Positions 38,790 to 49,224 of a stretch of 64,000 nucleotides of DNA are shown in pieces. The position numbers were made by a program, and so were the translations under genes. The notes beneath the pieces were generated by a model. That model made no database searches and was not told where the DNA came from. It saw only the letters and a program-made list of their open reading frames with translations. Each line of letters opens with the position of its first letter. Position 1 is the stretch's first letter. Source of the stretch: Labia minor (taxonomy: Eukaryota; Arthropoda; Insecta; Dermaptera; Spongiphoridae); NCBI GenBank assembly GCA_963082975.1, contig OY720350.1, positions 38,422,660-38,486,659 of the forward strand, in the 5' to 3' direction.

Positions 38790-39420
38790 ATTTTCACTAA
38801 CAGCTTCGTTGGTATTTAAATATTTCATTAGAATTCCTTCCTAGCGGGGGCCATAAATAGGGCATTCAATGAATAAGGTTTTCCTTTTTTAATAAATTGT
38901 ATAAAGTACACTCTTCATTAGGATCTATACTATACCAGTTTTTTCCCCGTAAAGTTGGATAATCCTTGTGCTATCCACTCTTAACTGAATAATTACTATC
39001 GAACTGAATAACCTGGAACTTGGCCACATAAAATTATTTTTCTAAATTTCTAATCGGCAATACAGCGGTGTGTATGAAGATGACTCCAAGTCTCCCAAGT
39101 CCTTTTTAAACAGTTTATATCTATTATTCTATCTATAACACATTTGGAGTTTGCTCTGATAATGTTTCTATCTTGGGAGTCTCATATTTTTGTCATTTCC
39201 GGGATCTCAAAAAACGATCTTATTTGTATTGTCCAGTTGTATTTATCGTTAGCTCCATCCAACCTACTTAGCTGAATCAGTCTATTATAACTGACAACAA
39301 CACGACGAAAGGAATAACCTTCGACCTGCCAAATTCTACTCTTATAACATAACCTGGGGTGGATTTTTTCTAAAATAAAAATAGATTTAAAGAAGTATCT
39401 GAGTATGCTCAATGGTATCC
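38790..39420 (-). mobile_element. LINE ORF2 C-terminal fragment, heavily mutated
   Basis: On the minus strand LFIECPIYGP followed by a basic/hydrophobic tail can be read at about 38830-38885. This matches the zinc-knuckle-like end (C..C...H.LfeCP.Y) of CR1/Jockey/LOA-type ORF2 proteins. NEEC-T-L lies just upstream, with one Cys position changed to Tyr. A 76-codon frame at 39182-39412 is probably the preceding part. Stops and frameshifts are frequent. It is unrelated to the GATA-tailed family by sequence. Confidence 0.5.
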
Positions 39421-39814
39421 TGATAATACATTCTTATCGACTTAGCAAATAGATGATCATTTGTATTTACTAAAACCCAGAAATTGTTTTTTAATAAAAC
39501 AAATACTATTATGAAAAGAATTGAGAAGAAGATCTATCGATGCTCAAAGTCCGAAGAACCTTTCTATATTCATATAGAATGAATATAAAGACAATATAAT
39601 TCTAAAAATTCATACCAAATTAAAAGTATATACATTTTTATTTTTATATTTGTAATAATTAAATAAAGAAATTATTATTTAATTTATTCCAAAAGTTCTC
39701 AATTTAATTATTATTAATTATAATATTCAATAAATATTTTAAATTAAATAATTATGCTTTTTTCACTGAATATCAATTAAAAAAATATATTTTTTAGTCG
39801 AAGGTTCGCTTATA

Positions 39815-39855
39815 ACTGAGGTAGACTCGCTTTATCTGGTCGCGTAGGTGGTCAC
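39815..39855. repeat. Short repeat shared with 53303-53345
   Basis: GGTAGACTCGC, TTATCTGGTCGCGTAGG and TGGTCA occur here and at 53303-53345 with one or two differences, followed in both cases by a C-run. The identity is unknown. Confidence 0.5.
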
Positions 39856-40197
39856 TATTTCCCCCCCAAACAAAAAGGTTAGTTTTTGAGATATAGAAAA
39901 CGTGTCATATCACTAGGTTTTACTTTATGTTTTCCATTGCCAAATCATTGTAATGTTTTGTTTAATTACACCTGTTATATCAATTATTTTAATTAGAAAA
40001 ACGCTAATTAAAATTATTTTCCTATAAATGAGATCTATTCAAATCGATCATTTACCTTAAAAATGCCATAATTTGTGAATTTCATAAAAATCCTCTTCAT
40101 AATTTTATAAGATCAGAGAAACATATACAATAGATATTATCTATTTCAGTTTATAAGATTAGTTAGATAAATATTGTAGATATATATAGATATATAA

Positions 40198-40830
40198 TTT
40201 TTACCGACCAACGATAGTAAGGGAGGTATTGTTTTCACACCAAATTTCACATGTGGAGGTTTTTTCATATCTCCACGAATCATGCATTTTCTTAACAGAA
40301 AAAAGTATTTTTAGCATGATGTCTGTCCGTTCGTCCGTCTGTCCGTCTGTCCGTCCGTATAGATGTGTACAGCCTGAACGGCTCAACCGATTTTGATGAA
40401 ATTTGGTATTTTTACTTAATGCATCAGTGGGATGAATTGATCAACTTTTGGTGTAAATCCGGATACCGGAAGTGGTAGTATTAGCGATCGACGATAGGAA
40501 GGGAAGGGTTATTTTCACACCAAATTTCACATGAGGAGATTTTTTTATATATCACCACGAATCATACGCTTTGTATTGGTTTTATCCTCGGGAAAATGAT
40601 ATTTATTAGTTTTTTCTTGATTTAAAATTATATGACGTCATCCAGCCATTCATGAAGTCACAGCCTGGTCTTGCATATATATTATAAATAAAATAAAATT
40701 AAAAATATTTATGTTATATTCATATCTGTTTTTTATTACATTAATAGATATATTAAAATTATTTGAAATTGTTTCTGTAGCTGGAAATTAATTTTTCAAA
40801 CCGTCGGTCGGTTAATAGATATAACAACTT
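40198..40830 (+). mobile_element. HINE-B copy lacking the 3' hairpin
   Basis: The 5' TTTTACCGACCAACGATAG, an expanded GTCC/GTCTGTCC array (40320-40358), the core with GATGAAATTTGGTA, paired TGACGTCA-like words and CGTCGGTCGGT at 40802-40812 are all present. After the 3' subterminal repeat the hairpin GACCTG-gcca-CAGGTC is replaced by AATAGATATAACAACTT. A possible AACTT end remains. Confidence 0.75.
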
Positions 40831-41472
40831 ATTTTGTTAATATATTAAAACTAGATTGATACAACAATAAACCTTATAGTTTTATTTCTACTTATAAGAA
40901 AAAAGAAGGGTTGAGAAAATAAAAAAAGGTGAAATTTTAAGTTTAGAATTGAAATGAAAAACTGAAAAATAATTTTAACTATTTCTAAAAGAGGAGACGG
41001 TAAAGAAAATTTTAAATTTATGAATAGAGTGGTTGACTTTAGGCCTCTTCTCTGATTATTTATAGTTCTGTTTATTATCATTATTATTTTTATAAAACGT
41101 GAATATTTTTCCAATCGCTTCAATTTGTTTTTCTTTTGAATAAATATAAATACTTAAATATATCAAATTATCATTAATTTTAATTTCTGATACAATATTT
41201 TATATCATTTATCTTTGAGATTCTATGTTTTATTGTAAAATTTAATAAAATTAATTTTTAAATTTTTAAAACTATTTTACAAATTGTACTTTAAATATGT
41301 CTTAAAATCTCTAAGAAAATGACTAAATTTTTAATATTATTCTTTTATATTTTTAAAATTTATCAGAGAATTTTTTAACAAACGTCTTAAATTTAAAATA
41401 TTTATTTATTTATTTGTTAGATAAACTAAAATTTTTATTGTACAACAAATCTCAGTTCACATGTGTGTTGTT
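40831..41472. other. AT-rich intergenic DNA, no gene
   Basis: The 90-codon minus-strand frame at 40851-41123 is AT-driven without domain features. Confidence 0.5.
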
Positions 41473-42049
41473 ACTACTCGCCAGAGATAGTATTGCAATC
41501 ACGAAAATTTTCGATGTCGAGATTTTGATTTTTTTATACGTTTTGAAGGTCCCTGAGTATTTTCACTAAGGTTGAGAAAAATGTCTCTGTGTGTATGTGT
41601 CTATGTAGACAAGATTACGCAAAAACGGTTTTAGCTAATGAAATTTGGTACATGGGCATTATTCAAAATTCGTAGTTTTCTATCAACTTTTGAGTCTAGC
41701 TCATCTGGAAGAGGGACATTACCTACCACGTTTTCATTTTTTTCCTCTAAAGTGACCGTAAAAATAAAGAGATATGTTTGATAATGATGATTAAAAATTG
41801 TATAAAACTGCTATATATAGAATTTCAGCTTGATTGAATCGCTAAAAGTACCGAAATTAATTTTTTAACATTGCAAATCACGCGCCAGCACGTGACGTGG
41901 AGTCATCAACAAAGAGCCAAACACGCGCTGGTTTAATAAATATTATTTATTAATTTTAATTTATAATTAATTAAATTTAATTTAAAAATAATGTATGTTA
42001 TTTAATCCAATTCAAATTGCGAGATAGTTGAGTGAAGACACTCCAGCTT
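41473..42049 (+). mobile_element. HINE-A (Helentron-like), complete copy
   Basis: It runs from the 5' end (slightly decayed CTACTCGCCAGAGATAG) through a short TGTGTGTATG microsatellite, the core ACGGTTTTAGCTAATGAAATT, and the ACGTGACGTGGAGTCATC segment. It ends in the 3' GCGAGATAG motif, a weakened GAGTG hairpin, and CCAGCTT. Orientation is opposite to the copies at 9481 and 25715. Non-coding. Confidence 0.75.
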
Positions 42050-42872
42050 ATTTTTCTTTGGATTTAATTCCATTTGAAATTTCTTATTATAGTTGATTAT
42101 TTTCCTTATTCTAAAAATAAAATTACTAAAAAAATAATTTAACTTAGCTTTGATACACTTATCTACTATAACATAAATCTTATCTTTTTTATAATAGATT
42201 AATAATATTTTATAATAATTCTGAGAGGCGTAGGTTAGAATTTAGGTTATTTATACTTTTGTTTTATTTTTTTTTTTTATATATAGATTGATAAGAGATA
42301 TCTTGATGAAATCCGAAAATAATCTTTAAATGAATAAATAAGTTTTATATTATCATTAAATTTAATTAGAAAGTGTTAATTAGATATTGTATATATTAAT
42401 TAAAAGAAAATAATATATTATAATTAATTATTTTGATATTTGTAATGGAATTGGGAAATGGTCCGATTAATAAATCTGAAAATAATCTTACAATGGAAAA
42501 TAAATATAAAATAAATCGTATCAGTTTATTGATCCCCGAACTTAATAGATAGAAAATGGATGTTATATTTCGTAGATCATGAGGCTCGTTTGAGCCAATA
42601 AAGATGGTTAAGAATGTTTACAAGTTTATTAGGATTCTGGGTCTTAGTCTGTATGGCAAAAGTTGGGATTTTAGGTTGAATTTATTTTTAACTTACGGTT
42701 TCTTGAAGCTCTGAAGAATCCTTGGCACTAGCACTGATACTATGGAAAATACAAAGAAGAGACAAATAATTTTCTGTTTATTTATTGTGTGTATTTAACA
42801 TAACTTAAAAAAAAAAATCGAAAAAAGGAGCTTCATAGTCATACTATATGCATAGAAAGTTTTTTTACTTTT
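42050..42872. other. AT-rich intergenic DNA, no gene
   Basis: Nothing recognised apart from AT-rich simple sequence. Confidence 0.5.
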
Positions 42873-43048
42873 CAATCTCTCTAAGTTTTTTGAGAGTAAA
42901 GGTATTGTAATACCAATTCATTTCCGGTATGCGTTTTTTCACAGATCTTCAAGTTTTTTTCAACCTCTCTAAGTTTTTTGAGAGTAAAGGTATTGTAATA
43001 CCAATTCATTTCCGGTATGCGTTTTTTCACAGATCTTCAAGTTTCAAG
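42873..43048. repeat. 88-bp direct tandem duplication
   Basis: The units 42873-42960 and 42961-43048 are nearly identical; one C/T difference is visible at the fourth position. Each contains the dyad GGTATTGTAATACC. An 80-codon plus-strand frame passes through it but has no recognised domain. Confidence 0.85.
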
Positions 43049-43389
43049 TCATTCTTATTCCAAAAGAGTAGTTTTTCCGTTGACGTATATGAATGTGTGT
43101 GTGTGACAGAAATTATGTATTATTTAAAAGAAAGCATAGGAACATCTTGTCCAAGATCCGCAAAAAGCTAATCAATCCCTATTTAGAAAGCAAAAGAAAA
43201 TATTACGAAATAAGAAAGAACAGGGGATGTAAGGATTACAAAGATTTGGTATAATTTCTTTAAGTAATATATATAAGAAAAAAATAAAAATATATAATAG
43301 GAGATCCGCCAAATACAATTAATAATGCGGTAGAAAATTTAATAGACGCAATAAAAGAGAGATTAGAATAGTGCTAAGACAAAATATTT

Positions 43390-43855
43390 AGTATCAGAGA
43401 GGAATAGTATTAACACACAAAATCTTAATATACAAAACGTAGAAAAAATTAAATACTTAAGTTTTGTAATGATGAAAGATAATAATTTTCGAGAAGTATT
43501 TAAATCGATGTTAGTGCGAAAAATATATTTATCGGGAAACCGATTGGGAAACGTTCGCTTGGAAGTTCAAGGCCGCGGTGAGTGGACACTGTAGGAAAGA
43601 ACGTGAGAAAGTTGGAAGAGAATAAGAGTTGGATGGTTGTAGCTCGAAAGAAAGATTAGGTCAACGGGAAATAGCGGAAACTACATAACGAGGAATTGCA
43701 TTACCTCTATGCATCTCCAGACATAGAGTAATAAAATCAAGAAAGTTGCGGGGTGTAGCTCAGGATACGATAGGATAGGACACTTGGAGAAATGTTGTTG
43801 GTGGGGTCAAGAACTTTCAAGTTTTGTGGAGCTACAGAGATAGATAAATAATAGA
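43390..43855 (+). mobile_element. Rearranged copy of the GATA-tailed LINE
   Basis: The pieces are out of order compared with 33930-34575. The YLGS-region segment (about 43440-43510) comes first, then the late GGGAAACCGATTGGG and GTGAGTGGAC segments. Next comes the earlier CATAACGAGGAATTGCAT segment, and finally the 3' end with GAGATAGATAAATA. All are on the plus strand, so this is a shuffled or multiply inserted relic. Confidence 0.65.
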
Positions 43856-43877
43856 TATTAAAAAAAATATTTTTTTT

Positions 43878-45125
43878 TACTATCTCGCTAGAGATAGTAT
43901 TGCGATCACGAAAATTTTCGATGTTGAGATTTTGAAGTTTTTATACGTTTTGAAGGATCCTGAATCATTTTCACTAAGGTTGAGAAAAATATCTGTGTGT
44001 GTGTGTATGTATGTAACCAAGATTACGCAAAAACGCTTTGAGATAGAATGATGAAATTTGGTACATGGGCATTATTCAAAATTCATAGTTTTCTATCAAC
44101 TTTTGAGAAATGTAGCTCAACCGGAAGAGGGTCATTACCTACAACGTTTTGATTTGTTTTCCTCTAAAGTGACCGTAAAAAAAGATATTTGTTTGATAGT
44201 TTTTCTCATGATTAATAAGTTGACCTGTGGCCAGGACCGAACCGACCGACGGTTTGAAATAAATTAATTTCCAGCTACAGAAACAATTTCAAATAATTTT
44301 CATATATCTATTAATGTAATAAAAAACAGATATGGATACATAAATAATAAATATACTTAAACATTTTTAATTTTATTTTATTTATAATATATATGCAAGA
44401 ACAGGCTGTGACGTCATGAATGGCTGGATGACGTCATATAATTTTAAATCAAGAAAAAACTAATAAATATGATTTTTCTCGAGGATAAAACCAATACAAA
44501 GTGCATGATTCGTGGTGATATATAAAAAAATCTCCTTTGGTGTGAAAATAACCCTTTCCTTCCTATCGTCGATCGCTAATACTACTACTTCCGGTTTCCG
44601 GAATTGCACCAAAAGTTGATCAATTCATCCCACTGATACATTAAGTAAATATACCAAATTTCATCAAAATCGGTCGAGCCGTTCAGGCTGTACACATCTA
44701 TACGGACGGACAGACGGACAGGCGGACAGGCGGAGGGACAGACATCATGCTAAAAATACTTTTTTCTGTTTAGAAAATGCATGATTCGTGGAGATATGTA
44801 AAAATCTCCACATGTGAAATTTGGTGTGAAAACAATACCTCCCTTACTATCGTCGGTCGGTAAAAATTGTATAAAACTGCTATATATAGAATTTCAACTT
44901 GATTGAATCGCTGAAAGTACCAGAATTAATTTTTTAACACTGCAAATCACGCGCCAACACGGGACGTGTTGCCATCAACAAAGAGCCAAACATGCGCTGG
45001 TTTAATAATAATTATTTATTAATTTTAATTTATAATTTATAATGAATTAAATTTAATTTAAATATAATATATTATGTTATTTAATCTAATTCAAATTTGC
45101 GAGATAGTCGAGTGGAGACACTCCA
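43878..45125 (+). mobile_element. HINE-A interrupted by a nested HINE-B
   Basis: The 5' TACTATCTCGC with an adjacent GAGATAG, a TGTGTGTATG microsatellite, and the core with GATGAAATTTGGTAC occupy 43878-44217. The rest (TTGTATAAAACTGC to GCGAGATAG, hairpin GAGTGGAGACACTC, CCAG) is at 44866-45125. The HINE-B at 44218-44865 splits it. Removing the insertion restores ATTAATAATTGTATA exactly as in uninterrupted copies. Confidence 0.85.
44218..44865 (-). mobile_element. HINE-B nested inside HINE-A
   Basis: On the minus strand the element runs from TTTTACCGACCGACGATAG to the hairpin GACCTG-gcca-CAGGTC and AACT; here the proximal part carries one A/G change. It holds the largest GGAC/AGAC-type array of the four copies (44700-44740), the core, and paired TGACGTCA words. 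The insertion lies between two A residues on plus, that is T|T on minus, without target-site duplication. This is the known preference of Helentrons. Confidence 0.85.
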
Positions 45126-45654
45126 GATTTTTACTGTAAGTATCTAGGAAGTATACTAATAATGCCGATAATACAAAATAAATTAAAACGATGAAGATGA
45201 TTAAAATTACATTACCATTTCAATATTTATAATTGATTAAATTTATCATCTACAAATTTCAATATATAATATATATTTTTGGCAATTTTTAAATAACAAA
45301 CAAATATATTTTTATAAAATTTTCTGCATCCCTCACTATATTACACAATTAACAAAATTAAATTATCTATATATAATATTTTATTACAAGTACCTATTTG
45401 TTTTATTTGAGATTATTCAAACACTCATATATTTTTAATCAAAGCGCTTAAGTGAAAGAAAGATAAGATTTCTAGAAGTAATTGAATTTTGATAAGCAAC
45501 TTAATATAAGCCGACATCGCATCTTTGAATTTAGTTTTGGTCAACCAATTCTACTTTAAATAAGGTAAGCAAATGTAGATTGATTCATTAAATTATTGTA
45601 ATTTTAGAATAAATCAAAATGAGAGAGAACTAATCATTTTTTTTTTTAAATTTT

Positions 45655-45780
45655 ATTGACTTTTGGAATTTATGCTCAATTTAGCCATCATTCGAATTTA
45701 TTCGAAATTAATTATTAATTCTTAAATCAAGTGAATTAGGTGAGGTTCGATCTCTTGTCCTCAAATTTAATGGACACAAA
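45655..45780 (-). mobile_element. tRNA-related SINE-like repeat, copy 2
   Basis: It shares the AAGAGATCGAACCTCACC head (minus strand) and the TTAATTATTAATTC body with 12650-12803. A diverged body is also seen inside the intron of the following gene at about 46243-46345. Confidence 0.4.
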
Positions 45781-46104
45781 ATTTTTATGAATATGAAAAT
45801 GAAAAAATAAATGATTTTCAAGTGCTTTAAAATATTTTTAGTTTTTTTCTTATTTTTATTGTTAATCACAATTTGATGTATAGAACTAAACTTCAAATTT
45901 AAATTATTCTTAAAAGATGGCTACTTTTTTTTAATATATTAATTTTACAAAATAAAATAAATATTTCAGAGACTACATACAAATATTCTATAATTATAAT
46001 ATAATAACATTCGTGTCATTATTAGTTATTTCATAATTAATTTATAATTATTAATTCATAATTAAAACTTATAATACAGATAATAAATGTTTTTCTTATT
46101 TCAG

Positions 46105-47115
46105 ATGAGATCCTTTTTAATTATTTTAGTCTGCTTTGGAGCAGCGTTTGGTAAGATCATTTTTTAATAATTATAGATATTAAATAAAATATTTGACTAA
46201 AAACAAATTCAATCTAAAAGATTTTTTTTACGACTATTTGCTTTTTGGACCTATGCCTATTTTATCTAGTTTTTACATTTATTTGCAATTAATTATTAAT
46301 TCTTCAATCTAAAAGAATTTGGTGAAATTCAATTATTCAGAACTGCGGATTAGGACTAGTAACAAAAGATTTTTGTATATTTTGAAAAATTAAAATAAAA
46401 ATTGAAAAATAGCAAAAATTCAGTTTTTTTTCTTATAATTAAAAAAAATGTGAATTCAATCCTATGTTCTAATTTTTTCTTCTTTAATCTTACAGCTCAA
46501 CCTGTACCTTTAAATCTTGATGATGATTTAATGGATTTTATTAAACTCTTACCTATTAAGGAAATAGAAAATATTGTATTAGATTATATTACAAATGATG
46601 CGGAAGTGATTGAAGTTCTAAAATGGATTCAAACTTCAGATGAAGCAAAAAGTCTTGTTTACAAAGTAGAGGCACTTGATGCCTATAAAAACTTTGTCAC
46701 ATTCCTCGAAGATTCCGGGCTTCATGCTTACGAATACCTCAATGCTCTCCATGAATTTATGGGACTTTCTCCATATAAACCACATGCTAGTCTCCACAGA
46801 GTTTCCAGAGCAATTTGTCCTTTTAAACATACACCCAAAGTTCTTCGTGGAACAGGCCTCTCCGGAATGATTGATGATATCATTGCCATCCTTCCTATTG
46901 ATGAACTTCATGATCTCTTCTTATATAAACTAGCAAATAGTGCTGAATTCAAAGAGATGGTGGACCGAATCCGCAGTCCCGAATTCCAAGGCATGGTCGA
47001 CCATCTTTACGAGATCCGTGAATTTAATGATGTTATAGATAAATTAAAAGCGAAAGGTATTGATGTTGAAAAATATATTGAGCTTCTTAGAAAATTGTTT
47101 GGAGTAGATGGTTAA
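46105..47115 (+). CDS. Secreted insect allergen-repeat (G12-like) protein, 221 aa
   Basis: Coding exons are 46105-46150 and 46496-47115 (stop included), with a GTAAGA donor, a TTACAG acceptor and a phase-1 intron. The bases before the ATG form an acceptor (TTCTTATTTCAG), so a 5' untranslated exon lies upstream. The protein starts with a signal peptide (MRSFLIILVCFGAAFA, cleavage expected near residues 16-17). Two tandem repeats of about 85 residues follow, at about 24-106 and 137-221, each with DD/LLPI...E near the start and YEYL/EKYIELL near the end. This is the insect allergen-related repeat family (Bla g 1, mosquito G12), gut-secreted or microvillar proteins of unsettled, possibly lipid-related, function. 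No frameshift; it looks functional. Confidence 0.9.
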
Positions 47116-47133
47116 AGTTATATTTTTTAAATT

Positions 47134-47139
47134 AATAAA
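47134..47139 (+). terminator. AATAAA polyadenylation signal of the allergen-repeat gene
   Basis: A canonical AATAAA lies 18 bases after the stop codon of the gene ending at 47115. The cleavage site itself is not visible. Confidence 0.6.
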
Positions 47140-47389
47140 TTTTTATACTTAATTATGAATTGTGTATATTATTTTTTATTCTTATACTTATAATTATACA
47201 TTATTCCTATTCTATTCCTTATAATTTTCAATAAAAATAAAATTTTTATCTAAAAATTAATCTATAAATAAAAGATACTTTTATTTCAAAATAATCAACA
47301 ATATTAATTGATTTTAAAATTTATTTATATTTACAAAATAAAATAATATTATTTGTAGCGAAATTAAAAAATATAGCTAATTTATTACT

Positions 47390-47620
47390 ACAGGCTTCTA
47401 TCGGTATTTCTTTGGTGCTTCATAGTGAATAGGGACACTAACGATACTTCGATACTTTGCTTCCGATACCATCGATTCTTATACTCGGAACTTTAACTTC
47501 CGATACTAGTACAGCATCGAAACCCATACCTGTGGTATCGAAAAAAAGTACTTTGGACACAGACACTCAAGCACAGACCATCTCTATAAGACTAGGACAC
47601 AGTTAGATGGTCTGTGGCAT
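47390..47620. repeat. Unclassified repeat-like patch with a 12-bp inverted repeat
   Basis: It is less AT-rich than its surroundings, with repeated CGATAC/ATCGA words. CACAGACCATCT (47572-47583) faces AGATGGTCTGTG (47605-47616) across 21 bases. The word CCCATACCTG could be an inverted hAT-like CAGGTATGGG end, but its partner was not found. Confidence 0.4.
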
Positions 47621-47624
47621 AGAG

Positions 47625-47903
47625 CAGCGGTTGCCAAAGTCGTGGTCCGCGAGAAAATTTTGCTGGTCCGCAGAAAATTGTGGAATATCCTTACTCATCA
47701 TGTTAAGTTTTTTAAGATGCATTAAAACATGATTCAATTCATAACAATACGTGATAAGTTATAGAAACTCAAAGTTTATGTGTTTTTTGATCACAATTTT
47801 TATTTATAAATATATTTAACACTTAAAAAATCCTATTAGTGGTCCGCGGGATTTAAATTATGAATTAACTGGTCCGTGAGATCAAAAAGTTTGGCGACCG
47901 CTG
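47625..47903. mobile_element. 279-bp hAT MITE
   Basis: The termini CAGCGGTTGCCAAAGTC and, read inward from the right, CAGCGGTCGCCAAACTT are inverted repeats. The flanks GCATAGAG (47617-47624) and GCATAGAC (47904-47911) agree at 7 of 8 positions, as expected for an ageing 8-bp hAT duplication. GGTCCGCGAG/GTGGTCCGCGGG-type words lie inside each end. No ORF. Confidence 0.85.
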
Positions 47904-47919
47904 GCATAGACTATCTATA

Positions 47920-48895
47920 AGTCGGAACGAAAACCGGAGCTGAACCGAAAAAAATATCGGTTTATTTCAGTTCAGTACGTGTTCAAGCGGTTCAAGCCAA
48001 AGTTGCCAGAAGTGGTGTTTTGGCAACACAAAAGCCCGAATTTTTTTCAATTAGTTATGCCTCGCACTGCATGGTGTCACTAAAAACTTTGTTTCAAAAA
48101 AAAACATCGAGTGTCCTAGTCTTACTCTCCGTTCGGTTGCGTTGGCAGCGTACGATGAAAAGGAAGACGATTTCTACAGATGTTTACATTGAATTCATAT
48201 TGAATAACTTTGACCAAGTACGAAGATTAGACAGTAAAAAACATATTTTAGAATTTTGGGAGGAAAATAAAAATACATATCCTCATTTATACAAAATTGC
48301 AATGATGGTTTTAGGAGCTCCTGCAACACAAGTTAGCTTTGAAAGAGCTTTCTCTGGTTTAAAGTTTATTTTACGAGACCATAGAAATAGTTTAAATGAA
48401 AATATATTGGAAGATATTTTAATAATTAGAGGTAATTTTCATCTTTTATAATTATAGTTATAATTATAAGTAAATATATCGAAGAATATTTTATACTTTA
48501 ACATTAAATATACGAAGTGTAGAGGGATGTAAAAAAATATTCATACATATATGTTCCGTTTAATAATATATTATATACTTCTAATTATTATACCTTTAAT
48601 TAATTATTATTATTTATATTATATTATATATAATTCATGTAGTATGATTTAGGATCGTAGCAAGAAATATTTTTCGGGCGCTAATTTATGGCAGACTCGG
48701 CATACCCAGACCTAAATTTCTAATACAAATAATAAATAATTCTAATTAAAACTAATTAATCGGAACTGAACCGAAAACCGAAAACCGAAAAAAAACATTA
48801 TTTTTGCCGGAACGAAAACCGGAACCGAACTGATATTTTTTTTTATTGAACCGGAACGAAAACCGAAACGAAAAAAATAACGGTTCGAAGCCCTG
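47920..48895 (+). mobile_element. hAT transposon relic, left end truncated
   Basis: The right end, read inward, is CAGGGCTTCGAACCG, a hAT-type terminus. Its subterminal zone has many GGAACGAAAACCG repeats, and similar repeats lie at the left (47925-47970), but the left CAGGG terminus is missing. It encodes the transposase C-terminus (48020-48451). A MITE lies just outside the left limit. Confidence 0.75.
48020..48451 (+). pseudogene. hAT transposase C-terminal dimerisation domain fragment
   Basis: From about 48225 the frame reads KKHILEFWEENKNTYPHLYK and then VSFERAFSGLKFILRDHRNS, the hAT-family C-terminal dimerisation region (W...YP.L...A......S...ER.FS). It ends with a stop after GNFHLL. 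The first part (48020-48160) is probably out of frame, and no ATG is required there. The RNase-H-like catalytic core and BED finger are absent, so it cannot be an active transposase. Confidence 0.85.
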
Positions 48896-49054
48896 GTAAA
48901 TTCTGAAACCAAATTTTAGCACATCGCGCCATCTCTTAACATGGACCCAATACTAATTTTATTTTTGTGTGTGTGTGTCTCTGTATTTTTTTTTCTTTTT
49001 TTTATGAAGGAATGTTGTGAATGTTGGGAATTAAATTTAAATTAATTAAATTTA

Positions 49055-49195
49055 AATTTTGCTTCCACTGCAGCAGTGCGATCTCATGAGCGCCTGCAGA
49101 GTTAAAAAATTGGGTGCCTGCAGCGCCATCTCTTATCTGCGGTCCAAGAACTAAACAAGGATTCAGCTGGGCGGGCACAGTGAGATGGGTTTAGA
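49055..49195 (-). repeat. Short interspersed repeat (inverted copy at 63516-63635)
   Basis: Shared segments in opposite orientation include CTGCAGCGCCATCTCTTAT, CTGCAGCAGTGCGA, TTCAGCTGGGCGG and AGTGAGATGGG. It ends about 30 bp before the first candidate start codon of the DNase gene, so it may form part of that promoter. No tRNA boxes or terminal repeats were recognised. Confidence 0.65.
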
Positions 49196-49224
49196 GTGGT
49201 CAAGAGTGGTTTAGAGTTGTCAAA

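Noticed and set aside
43878..44217. Classic TIR DNA transposon (MITE) interpretation of HINE-A and HINE-B
   Set aside because: The inverted motifs are subterminal, there is a one-sided hairpin beyond the 3' motif, and the nested copy shows no target-site duplication.
46636..46911. Minus-strand 91-codon frame in the allergen-repeat gene, and the 64-codon plus-strand frame inside it
   Set aside because: Both are shadows of the well-supported plus-strand coding exon.
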